Source: Candidatus Poribacteria bacterium
GTDB lineage: Bacteria > Poribacteria > WGA-4E > WGA-3G
DNA length: 38,523 nucleotides
Assembly: GCA_022822085.1 (NCBI GenBank)
Contig: JAJECK010000080.1
Coordinates: 1-38,523, forward strand
Reading direction: 5' to 3'
Shown: positions 18,281 through 26,980 of the stretch, piece by piece
Numbering within the stretch: the stretch's first letter is position 1
Layout of the letters: the number at the start of each line of letters is the position of its first letter
The notes under the pieces: generated by a model
Databases searched by the model: none
What the model was told of the DNA's origin: nothing
Seen by the model: the letters and a program-made list of their open reading frames with translations, nothing else
Made by a program: the position numbers and the translations under genes

Positions 18281-20455
18281 TTGGAAAACAGAAAACATGC
18301 AACCTCCGTATTTGGACATGTTGACAGCACAGATATAACTACTTGGAATCTCCCAGAGGGCGCGACTGCCCGTTTAGGCACGGGTTGGATAAGCGGCGGT
18401 ATGACATTTTCACCAGATGGTGAGTCCCTTGTTGTTGCTTCGACTATCGGCTGCTGGTGGTATGATCTAAATACGATGAAACTTAGCAAATGGTGGAATA
18501 CCGATCAAGGTATGCTATTTGACATCGCCTTTTCACAAGATACCCGATGGCTTGCTACTGGAAACTGGAATGGTACCGTGAAAATTTGGGACACGCAGAG
18601 CCTGCAATGTGTTGCTTACATAGATTTACCTAAAAATCAGGAAGGTGTCCTGGGATTATCCCGAGATCTACTCTTTTTACAAGATGGAAAATATATTACG
18701 CGTTCTAACTTAATATCACGAGATTATGGTAGCGGTCAACATTTCACTGTCTACGATTGGCAGACAGGTACTGATACTCCCTTTAAGAGTCTTCCTGTTC
18801 AACCGGAACCAGGTAATATAAACATCCGTCCAATTGCTCTTTCATCAGATGGAGGTCTAATCGCATATACTTCTGAAGCAAATATAACATCAGTTATGGA
18901 TATAGAGACGGGGGAACTGATTGCAAAACTACGTGATGATTATTCCGATACTTCAAAAGTTGGATGTGATCAATTAGTCTTTTCTCCGTGTAGACAATAC
19001 CTTGCTGCTTGCAATCGCGGTGACAAAGTTCACATCTGGAATGTTAAAAACGGCACTCTGGCAATGGAACCAACAGTCTATGGCGGCAAACGACAGTTAG
19101 ATAGAAGCGTTCCTGCCTATACACCTAATGGAAACTTACAGGTTGCTGGTTTCTCAAACAATGAGGTGGTAATCTGGGATGCAACGCAGCAAGAAACGGT
19201 GGACACCTTTGAATTTCCAAGACCATTATATGGTAGTTTTTCATCAGATGGAACTCGATTCGCCGCTCGAAATAGATGCGGAGTACTGCAGGTGTGGACA
19301 CGGGAGAACCCATCATCGGTTCAGTCCCTTCCTACGCATATATCAAGAGGCGTAACTGCTGTTAAATTTTCCAAAGACTCTCGTAAACTACTCAGTGTTA
19401 ATGATTTTTCCGGATATAGGTTATGGGATGTTACAAACCGACAAGTGAAACAAAAAATCTATATTGCACGTCCCAATTTACCTTGGACGATTTCTATTTC
19501 CAGAAGTAGGGAACTCCTCGCTGCCTTAGTAGATGATCGAATTATTAGAGTCTGGAACCTCGTATCAGATAAACAGATCGCCGAACTTACTGAAAAATAT
19601 AAAGGTGTGACTCGGATGACGTTTTCACCGACAGCAGAATACCTTGTCACCACCAATATTCGAAAGAAAATAAATATATGGCACATTGCATCCAGTACGC
19701 ATATAGCTGAACTTTCACAAAATCCAGCAAGGATCAGTAGAATGACATTCTCATCGACAGGTGAATATTTTGTCAGTTTCTATGGAGATAGTTTCACAAT
19801 CTGGGATACTACTGTCTGGGAAAAACGACATGACGTACCATATCCAGTGGTGCAAAGTTCTAAAAATTTCCAACTATTGTTACCTCGGACCAGCAAACAT
19901 GTAATCATTGTGCCGCACGAAGATCCAATTCTCGTATGGGATCTAAAAAATGGCGAACAAGTCGGTTCACTTGACACAGCAATATGCTCAGATATCTCGT
20001 TATATAAAGCCGCTCCACAGGATATCCAACGTTTTCACGAACAACCAGATTCTGAAACTCAACGGCTCTGGGGTAATCTCAGGCTATCTCCTTGCGGCAC
20101 ACGCATTGCTGGTGTGATTAGAAGGGCGGGGAGAAACGAAATCCGATTATGGGATACAACTACCTTAGAAACCTGTATGGTAATAATTCCGCCTACAGGA
20201 TGTCAGAGACCACAGTCCTCTAAGTTTTCACCTTGTGGTAAATACCTTGCTGTAGGTGCACAATGGCAAAAAGGGCAAGAATGGATGCCGATCTGTCTGT
20301 TGGATGCTAATACAGGTGAAAATATACATACCTTCTTGGGACATCGTACAGATGTTTGGTCACTCGATTTTTCACCAGATGGCGAATTGCTGGCAAGTGG
20401 CAGTTACGATGGCACCATCCTCCTTTGGGATGTTAAATCAATTATAGGCTCTTAA
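18281..20455 (+). CDS. WD-8: 15-blade WD40 repeat protein (L type)
   Basis: A 724-aa L member. The frame is open from a TTG at 18239, but the TTG at 18281 is chosen: AAAAGGAGA (18265-18273) lies upstream and ENRKHATSV then aligns with the MENR starts of paralogs. The signature is DITTWNLPEGATARLGTG. Fifteen repeats closely match WD-4 over nearly the whole length (GWISGGMTFSPDG, SRGVTAVKFSKDSRKLLS, KGVTRMTFSPT, YFVSFYGDSFTIWD, EIRLWDTTTLETCMVII). The insert motif is altered to SLYKA (about 573-577), followed by APQDIQRFHEQPD. It ends VKSIIGS like WD-5, and a 131-base spacer follows. Confidence 0.93.
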   Translation: MENRKHATSVFGHVDSTDITTWNLPEGATARLGTGWISGGMTFSPDGESLVVASTIGCWWYDLNTMKLSKWWNTDQGMLFDIAFSQDTRWLATGNWNGTVKIWDTQSLQCVAYIDLPKNQEGVLGLSRDLLFLQDGKYITRSNLISRDYGSGQHFTVYDWQTGTDTPFKSLPVQPEPGNINIRPIALSSDGGLIAYTSEANITSVMDIETGELIAKLRDDYSDTSKVGCDQLVFSPCRQYLAACNRGDKVHIWNVKNGTLAMEPTVYGGKRQLDRSVPAYTPNGNLQVAGFSNNEVVIWDATQQETVDTFEFPRPLYGSFSSDGTRFAARNRCGVLQVWTRENPSSVQSLPTHISRGVTAVKFSKDSRKLLSVNDFSGYRLWDVTNRQVKQKIYIARPNLPWTISISRSRELLAALVDDRIIRVWNLVSDKQIAELTEKYKGVTRMTFSPTAEYLVTTNIRKKINIWHIASSTHIAELSQNPARISRMTFSSTGEYFVSFYGDSFTIWDTTVWEKRHDVPYPVVQSSKNFQLLLPRTSKHVIIVPHEDPILVWDLKNGEQVGSLDTAICSDISLYKAAPQDIQRFHEQPDSETQRLWGNLRLSPCGTRIAGVIRRAGRNEIRLWDTTTLETCMVIIPPTGCQRPQSSKFSPCGKYLAVGAQWQKGQEWMPICLLDANTGENIHTFLGHRTDVWSLDFSPDGELLASGSYDGTILLWDVKSIIGS

Positions 20456-20586
20456 AGCACTGAATCTTAATTGCTCAATTGCATCGGTATTCTTCCTGTT
20501 AGTTATACACTTTTTTCTGACAATTAATTACCTCTCAGCGAGAAAATTCGCACATTGTTTATCCATTAGTAAAAGGAGATAAATTT

Positions 20587-22629
20587 ATGAAAAACAGAAA
20601 CCTTGCAACTCCAGCACTTAGACCACTTGACGATACAGATGTAACAACCTGGGAACTTCCCGAAGGTGCAATTGCACGATTCGGACAAGGAATACGTCTT
20701 GATGTCCAATTCTCACCTGATGCCAGATATCTTTCTGTTGCAACAAAAATCGGATTCTGGTTATATGATATGGAAACACTTAAACCCCGCGCATTGTGGG
20801 GCACCGAACGCGGCATGATGAATGTCGCAACCTTCTCACATGATTCACGTTGGATCGCCACGGGTGACCAAGACGGTGTTCTCAAGGTGTGGGATACACA
20901 GAACGGACAATGTGTTACAAAAATTGACTGGGGAGGTACTGAGAAACGCAATGTCATCTTTCATGTCCACTTTTCACCGGACGATCAATATCTCGCTGCT
21001 TCCGGTTTCGGACATAGTGCTGTCTATGCATGGCACGAAAAACCCTACGAACCCATAAGAAATTATAAACTTGAACAACCAAATCGAAGTGATTATAGGA
21101 AAGAAGGTGCTGCCTACGATAGATATTTCCCCATTGCCTTTTCACCCAACAGTAATCTATTTGCGTATGTGTCTTCACCAGAAACAGTGATGATCTCTAA
21201 TATAAACACAGGTGAAGACATAGCGTGCCTTACGGGACACACCAACCCTTTACATACGCTCCAGTTTTCTCCGTGTGGACAGTCCCTTGCAAGTGCAAGC
21301 TTAGGAGCTACCATTCAAGTGTGGGATATTCAGAGCGAATCTCTTATTATGACACCTAAAAGTTATGAAGGAGACCGAGTAAGACTTGTGTATGCACCTG
21401 ATGAAACACTACGCGTTGCAGACATCTATGATGATAAAGTAGTAATTTGGGAAGCTTCAAACGACAAAAAACTGGATACCTTCAACACTGTTGGCACTAC
21501 AACAGATGACGCAAGGTTTTCAAACGATGGAACGAAACTCGCTATTGCCTGCTCGAACCGAAAAATACAGATATGGGAGGAAGACACTTTAACTACAAAA
21601 TCATTCTACTCTGGAAATCGAAGCGTTCCTTATTCGGTGGCATTTATGCATGATAACAAAACATTGATCTGTGGTCATTATAGCGGCAGTGGAAAGGTTT
21701 TTTGGGATATCAATAGTCGGCAAGTCCAGCGGATACTACCACCTGAAGGTAAACGCAGCACTTCAAGAAAGTGCATGACGTTGTCTCCAGATAATCAACT
21801 CTTAGCAATTGATATGGGAGACAATGGGATACAAGTCTGGCACATAGAATCTGAAGAATTAATTGCAGAACTAATAGCACATGAACACGGGAGCTATTCG
21901 TTAACCTTTTCTCCTACAGGAGAATATGTTGTTAGCGGAGGACGGGGAGACGAATTATATATTTGGGATGTCGCATGCTGGCAAAAACAGCATACACTGA
22001 TCGGACATACAAGTTCAATTGAAGCAATCGCATTTCATCCTGATGGAGAAAAGTTCGTTACATCATCCAGGGACGGAACCGCTTTACTCTGGAATGTTAA
22101 AACTGGAGCACAAATTTCACCACTTCCTTTACCAGACACCTTAGAGGATGCCTCTTTGTATAGAGGCGAACCGGAGGTAATTGAGCGAGTTATCAATGGT
22201 GGGAACATACAATGGAAGAATAATCAACACATGCAGTCTATCGTTTTTTCACCTTGTGGCAACTGGATTGCTGGCGGACTCGGCACATGGTACGCTGCTG
22301 GGTTAACCAACGAAATCCGATTGTGGGACACAGCAACGTTAGAAACACGCATGATACTCCTTCAACCTAAGGGATGTATTCGTCCTTGGGCATTAGCATT
22401 TTCCCCTTGTGGAAAGCACCTCGCTTCCGGTGCTTGGTGGAGATGGGGATTGGATAAAGCACCGATACATCTATGGGAAATGCCGACTGGTGAATTACGC
22501 CATACTTTCTGGGGACACGCATCGGATGTACAAGATTTAGCCTTTTCACCGGATGGCGAACTTCTGGCAAGTGGGAGTTACGATGGCACTGTCCTTCTTT
22601 GGGACATGAAACAGTTTATGGGCACTTAA
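20587..22629 (+). CDS. WD-9: 14-blade WD40 repeat protein (S type)
   Basis: A 680-aa S member with ATG after AAAAGGAGAT. Its N-terminus (KNRNLATPALRPLDDTDVTTW, LPEGAIARFGQG) is of the first type, like WD-1 to WD-3. It has fourteen repeats with relatively regular sequences, for example blade 5 LQFSPCGQSLASASLGATIQVWD and blade 11 IAFHPDGEKFVTSSRDGTALLWN. SLYRG is at about 523-527, then EPEVIERVINGG. Blade 12 carries a short extra loop (GTWYAAGLTN) before EIRLWDTAT. It ends MKQFMGT, and a 35-base spacer leads to WD-10. From here on the S-L alternation stops: WD-9, WD-10 and WD-11 are all S type. Confidence 0.93.
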   Translation: MKNRNLATPALRPLDDTDVTTWELPEGAIARFGQGIRLDVQFSPDARYLSVATKIGFWLYDMETLKPRALWGTERGMMNVATFSHDSRWIATGDQDGVLKVWDTQNGQCVTKIDWGGTEKRNVIFHVHFSPDDQYLAASGFGHSAVYAWHEKPYEPIRNYKLEQPNRSDYRKEGAAYDRYFPIAFSPNSNLFAYVSSPETVMISNINTGEDIACLTGHTNPLHTLQFSPCGQSLASASLGATIQVWDIQSESLIMTPKSYEGDRVRLVYAPDETLRVADIYDDKVVIWEASNDKKLDTFNTVGTTTDDARFSNDGTKLAIACSNRKIQIWEEDTLTTKSFYSGNRSVPYSVAFMHDNKTLICGHYSGSGKVFWDINSRQVQRILPPEGKRSTSRKCMTLSPDNQLLAIDMGDNGIQVWHIESEELIAELIAHEHGSYSLTFSPTGEYVVSGGRGDELYIWDVACWQKQHTLIGHTSSIEAIAFHPDGEKFVTSSRDGTALLWNVKTGAQISPLPLPDTLEDASLYRGEPEVIERVINGGNIQWKNNQHMQSIVFSPCGNWIAGGLGTWYAAGLTNEIRLWDTATLETRMILLQPKGCIRPWALAFSPCGKHLASGAWWRWGLDKAPIHLWEMPTGELRHTFWGHASDVQDLAFSPDGELLASGSYDGTVLLWDMKQFMGT

Positions 22630-22664
22630 GACATCTCACACCACAATAAAATCGGAGGCTTCTT

Positions 22665-24725
22665 ATGAAAAATCTACGAGCACAGACATCTATACAATCT
22701 ACGCAAACAAACAGCGACGTGACAACCTGGCACCTTCCTGAAGGTGCGATCGGCAGATTAGCTCGAGGACGAGTAGAGGATATGTCCTTTTCGGCAGATG
22801 GTAAATACCTTGCTGTCGCAACACCGATCGGTTGTTGGTTGTATGACCGATCATCGCTGAAACCGATAGCGTTATTTGATACAGAATGCGGTATGCTTGA
22901 TACCATTGCCTTTTCACACGACACCCAGTTGATTGCCACCAGTAATAAAGATAGTGTTGTGAAGGTATGGGATACACAAACGCTAAAGTGCCTAGCGAAG
23001 ATAGACCATCGCAAGAATGTAGAAGCAACGTCAGGATATTTTTGGAATCTCTGCTTTTCACATGATAATCAATACTTAGCCGCCTCCTGTTTTGAGGAAC
23101 AAAATGTTATCTACGCGTGGCAAAAAAACACTGACAAACCTGCGATTTGCTTCTCTATTGACTTAGAAGGAAAGGATAAACGCGACCTGCCTATCTGTTT
23201 TTCTCCGATAGGGAATCTATTTGCTTACGTGTCCGCTGAAAATCACCGCAACACTCTTACTATTTCCGATATAGAGACCGGTGAACATATCACACATCTT
23301 AGTCAATCCTCGGCACTGTCTAAATACCGCTATCTCGTCTTTTCTCCTTGTGGACAATATATTGCTGCTACTAATCGGAACAAAGAGGTGTTAGTGTGGA
23401 ATGTTTACAACGGCACTTTAGAAACCGAACCAACTACTTATGATAGAGGGGGGATAAGCCCTGCCTATACACCTGATGGCACACTGCGCGTTGCCGAATA
23501 TTATTATAGTAAAGTTGTGATATGGGATGCTGTCCGAAAAGAAAAAATAGATACTTTTGAATGTCGGAAACACCGATATAGTCGTTTTTCAAGCGATGGG
23601 GCACACATCGCAACGATCCTCTCACGCAGTGACCTTTGCGTATGGACAGTCGGTTCGCCGTCAACCAAAGTTTCAAGTCCCGCTGATCATAAATCTGTTC
23701 CACACTCGGTTGCTTTTTCTAACAACGGTAAGACATTAGCAAGCGGACACGCGTTTGGTATGTATCAGGTATTCTGGAATGTGGCACAGCGAAAAACAGA
23801 ACAGATATTCCCAACGCCGAAGATACAAGCACAACGCACAGCTCTCACTGAAAACCTAACAGCAGAAGAGAAACGGCAGTGGTATCGTCTCAGTGCCTTG
23901 TCACCTTGTTGGGAAAAGCTGGCACTTTGCGACCTTCCAAAGGGGTCAATTGAAATCTGGAATATTGCGTCTGAAACCCTCATTACAAAACTCTCGGACA
24001 GTAAGGGATTTGGGCGTGAAATGCGATTTTCACCTACCGGTGAACATTTCATCGGAGCCGCGTCTACAGGTGATATCGGTGTCTGGGATACACAGTCCGG
24101 GGAGAAAGTGAATATGCTCATAGGACATACGAAGTTTATCCTAACAGTAGCTTTCCACCCGGAAGGTAAACAACTCGCAACCGTCGCCAAGGACATAACT
24201 GCAAGACTTTGGGATATTGTGAGGGGTGAACAGATCGGGTTGTTTCCAACAGAACTACCAGAAGATCTCTCTCTTTATAGAGGGGACCCAGAGCAGATAC
24301 ATCAATATATTGAAAAATATAGAAAAATAGGGAGACGCTATAAGTGTTTCCCCCACAAACTCGCCTTTTCACCTTGTGGCACGATGATCGCCTGCGGAAT
24401 ACAAGAACATATTCGGTTGCGGGATGCAGTAACCTTAGAAACGCACATGCTCATACTACTACCCGAAACGTGTAGCAGGCCGTTTGCGCTTACATTTTCA
24501 CCTTGTGGCAAATACCTCGTCTCCGGATCGTGGTGGAAAAGGGGATTAGACAGAGTTTCCATAAGGATATGGGAAGTCGCAACAGGAAAAAACATACACA
24601 CTTTTTGGGGACACACAACCGATGTGCAGGATCTCGCTTTTTCACCGGATGGTAAACTTCTGTCAAGTGCCAGTTATGACGGCACTGTCCTACTTTGGGA
24701 TATGAAACCGTTTATACGCACTTAA
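22665..24725 (+). CDS. WD-10: 14-blade WD40 repeat protein (S type)
   Basis: A 686-aa member with ATG after TCGGAGG. Its N-terminus is second-type (KNLRAQTSIQSTQTNSDVTTW), but from LPEGAIGRLARGRV onward it is a close copy of WD-3, so the gene looks like a chimera of a WD-5/WD-11-like head and a WD-3-like body. It has fourteen repeats. The blade-9 charged loop (KIQAQRTALTENLTAEEKRQW), SLYRG at about 536-540, and the unusual IRLRDAVTLET end of blade 12 are all shared with WD-3. In blade 9 the usual SPCG is SPCW. It ends MKPFIRT, and a 35-base spacer leads to WD-11. Confidence 0.93.
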   Translation: MKNLRAQTSIQSTQTNSDVTTWHLPEGAIGRLARGRVEDMSFSADGKYLAVATPIGCWLYDRSSLKPIALFDTECGMLDTIAFSHDTQLIATSNKDSVVKVWDTQTLKCLAKIDHRKNVEATSGYFWNLCFSHDNQYLAASCFEEQNVIYAWQKNTDKPAICFSIDLEGKDKRDLPICFSPIGNLFAYVSAENHRNTLTISDIETGEHITHLSQSSALSKYRYLVFSPCGQYIAATNRNKEVLVWNVYNGTLETEPTTYDRGGISPAYTPDGTLRVAEYYYSKVVIWDAVRKEKIDTFECRKHRYSRFSSDGAHIATILSRSDLCVWTVGSPSTKVSSPADHKSVPHSVAFSNNGKTLASGHAFGMYQVFWNVAQRKTEQIFPTPKIQAQRTALTENLTAEEKRQWYRLSALSPCWEKLALCDLPKGSIEIWNIASETLITKLSDSKGFGREMRFSPTGEHFIGAASTGDIGVWDTQSGEKVNMLIGHTKFILTVAFHPEGKQLATVAKDITARLWDIVRGEQIGLFPTELPEDLSLYRGDPEQIHQYIEKYRKIGRRYKCFPHKLAFSPCGTMIACGIQEHIRLRDAVTLETHMLILLPETCSRPFALTFSPCGKYLVSGSWWKRGLDRVSIRIWEVATGKNIHTFWGHTTDVQDLAFSPDGKLLSSASYDGTVLLWDMKPFIRT

Positions 24726-24760
24726 GACATCTCACGCCACAATAAAATCGGAGGTATTTG

Positions 24761-26728
24761 ATGGAAAATTTACGAGCACAGACAACCACACAATCTATCC
24801 AGACAAACGGTGATGTGACAACCCGGGAACTGCCTGATGGCGCAATTGCACGATTGGGCAGGAGTAGAATACACAATCTCGCATTATTGCCAAATAGTGA
24901 TTATCTCGCAGTTGCTACTACAATTGGGATGTGGTGGTATGAACTGACTACCATGTCTCCTGTTGCATTATGGGAAACGGAACGGGGAATGCTTGGTCCC
25001 ATCGTTATTTCCCACGATGGACAGTGGGCTGCCACAGGTAATGGAGATGGTGTTATTAAGGTGTGGGATATTCCAAATGGTGTATGCATTACCCAAATGA
25101 GAAGGGAACCAGAGCAAATTTCGGCACCACTTCGCACCAGTGGCATTAAGCAGCTTGCTTTTTCACCTGATAGACAATATCTTGCTGCAACGGGGATACG
25201 TGACGACATCGTTTACACTTGGAAACCAGAAACCGGTAAAGCGCATGCACATTTTTATGATACTCAAAGAGAACAGCGACGTCGTGTACTCGCTCGACCT
25301 GTCGTTTTTTCACCAGACAGTCGTTTGCTGGCATATACGGGAGCATCCGATAACTTAGATACCGACGACATTATATTGGTGTGGGAGGTTGTGTCGGGTG
25401 AGTGCGTCGCGAGTCTTACAGAGCAGATCAATTTTGTCAATAGCCTTTGCTTTTCTCCGTGTGGACAGTATCTCATCTCTGGCGGATATAATGGCACGGT
25501 TCAAGTGTGGGACACGAACACATGGGAACAGCATAGCACACCTCAGCAATTTGATGAATCTCACATACGTGTTAACTATTCGAAGGATGGCATCCTACAT
25601 GCCGTGGGTGTATCAAAAGGAAGTGCCGTAGTGTGGGACGTGGAAAATAATGAGAGACGGTATGCACACCGAGAAAAGGGTGGATACATCCAAAGTGCGC
25701 TCTTTTCAGAGCATTCGCATTTTATCGTTGCTGGGGCAAAAGCATGGACAGTGTGGACACCTGAAAACACTGAACCGCGCAAGTTTCCTCATTTACATCT
25801 TACAAGTTTTCCGAATAGCGTTGCATTCACACAAGACGGGAAAACAATAGCATCAGGTACGCGTAGTTCTACTGCTGACAATGTCCGGTTTTGGGATATT
25901 GAAAATCCGTTGCAACTCCCAAAATTTCTTCAACAGATCGGTGATGAACATACTGTTACTTTGTCCACCTCTGGACAAGTGTACGCTACCAGTTATGAAT
26001 ACGATGGAAATACTGTTAGAGTCCAGAACATTACAGAAAACACGCAGCAAACTGTGTTCACGCATCCTGAAAGTGATGCAGTCATAACCGCTGCATCACT
26101 CTCTCCAACAGGTAATCTGCTTGCATGGGGAGATAGCGAAGGCAGAACGTACGTGTCGGATATGACAAGTGGATCCATACGAAATATGTTCACGCACACC
26201 ACAGAAAACGGTAAGGATGATGATAAAATTAAGTTTCTTGCGTTTAGCTACGATGATAAGTTCCTTGTTAGTATAAATGATTATGGTCCCGTAGCGAAAC
26301 TGTGGGATCTGAAAGGCGGGCAAAAGAACAATTGCATTCTCGGAAAGGGCATCCATAGAATCGCACTTTCACCTTGTGGAGAAGTAATTGCTTGCGGTAG
26401 GATAGACGAAATTCAATTCTATTCTGCCACAACTTATCAGCCCTTTAAAATAATAGATTTTTCCCAAGGGGTGAGTTATCCTTTCGCATTATGTTTTTCA
26501 CCATGTGGACGCTATCTGGCTTCAGGAGAATGGTGGCAAGAATGGAGAATGAAAGTACCTATTAGATTATGGGAGGTATCAAGTGGTGAGAATGTTGCCA
26601 CTTTCTGGGGACATCCTACAGATATCCAAACTCTTGCGTTTTCCCCAGATGGCACACTCTTAGCAAGTGGCAGTTATGATGGGACTGTCCTTCTTTGGGA
26701 TGTAAAATCTATTATCAATTCAGATTGA
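24761..26728 (+). CDS. WD-11: 14-blade WD40 repeat protein (S type), last in array
   Basis: A 655-aa protein. ATG 24761 is preferred over the in-frame TTG three bases earlier because of TCGGAGG spacing and the MENLRAQT start. The signature is degraded (VTTRELPDGAIARLGRSR: W replaced by R, E by D). It has fourteen repeats. The second half is the most divergent of the array (blades 8-12: NVRFWDIENPL, TVRVQNITENT, TYVSDMTSG, AKLWDLKGGQ, IQFYSATT). It lacks the SLYKG insert, as does WD-1 at the other end. Blades 13-14 return to the family standard (PIRLWEVSSGENVATFWGH, TVLLWDVKSIINSD). No obvious terminator follows. Its end position, shared lack of insert and divergence suggest an older boundary copy. 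Confidence 0.93.
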   Translation: MENLRAQTTTQSIQTNGDVTTRELPDGAIARLGRSRIHNLALLPNSDYLAVATTIGMWWYELTTMSPVALWETERGMLGPIVISHDGQWAATGNGDGVIKVWDIPNGVCITQMRREPEQISAPLRTSGIKQLAFSPDRQYLAATGIRDDIVYTWKPETGKAHAHFYDTQREQRRRVLARPVVFSPDSRLLAYTGASDNLDTDDIILVWEVVSGECVASLTEQINFVNSLCFSPCGQYLISGGYNGTVQVWDTNTWEQHSTPQQFDESHIRVNYSKDGILHAVGVSKGSAVVWDVENNERRYAHREKGGYIQSALFSEHSHFIVAGAKAWTVWTPENTEPRKFPHLHLTSFPNSVAFTQDGKTIASGTRSSTADNVRFWDIENPLQLPKFLQQIGDEHTVTLSTSGQVYATSYEYDGNTVRVQNITENTQQTVFTHPESDAVITAASLSPTGNLLAWGDSEGRTYVSDMTSGSIRNMFTHTTENGKDDDKIKFLAFSYDDKFLVSINDYGPVAKLWDLKGGQKNNCILGKGIHRIALSPCGEVIACGRIDEIQFYSATTYQPFKIIDFSQGVSYPFALCFSPCGRYLASGEWWQEWRMKVPIRLWEVSSGENVATFWGHPTDIQTLAFSPDGTLLASGSYDGTVLLWDVKSIINSD

Positions 26729-26787
26729 GAATTCACTAATTAAAATGCAACTGGTGGATAGTCCAATAGGTGTCAATTAATGAAGTT

Positions 26788-26901
26788 ATACCATTTCTAA
26801 TTGAAAATGTCGCTTTATTGTCCCACATTCTTCCAGATTGTGCTCTGGACATTTTCATCTATAAAAGTCGGTAATGAGAGAAAATCTAATAGAAATGGTA
26901 T
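26788..26901. repeat. small element with 12-bp terminal inverted repeat
   Basis: ATACCATTTCTA (26788-26799) is repeated inverted and exactly as TAGAAATGGTAT (26890-26901), enclosing 114 bases in all. The same end sequence occurs once more, alone, at 1687-1698 in the gap after tRNA-Ile. No coding capacity and no clear target duplication. Confidence 0.45.
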
Positions 26902-26980
26902 TAATTGAGGATGGTCCATTAAGCACCGATGTCAGATATTCATTAAAAGTAGTAGGCACGCTCCGCGTGCCGTCAACAAT

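Noticed and set aside
3268-26356. Many 60-150-aa ORFs in other frames of the WD40 genes
   Set aside because: They recur at the same positions in paralogs because the underlying DNA repeats; they are shadows of the WD40 frames with no own ribosome sites or domain features.
3033-26728. NACHT/STAND-WD40 or kinase-WD40 defence proteins
   Set aside because: No P-loop, kinase or effector motif is visible in any of the eleven proteins; blades occupy the chain from about residue 30 to the end.
3033-26728. Array as an assembly artefact of one gene
   Set aside because: The copies differ throughout, have different lengths, spacers and start codons, and all frames are intact, which an assembly duplication would not produce.
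26729-26790. Rho-independent terminator after the last WD40 gene
   Set aside because: No stable stem followed by a T-run could be found in this stretch.
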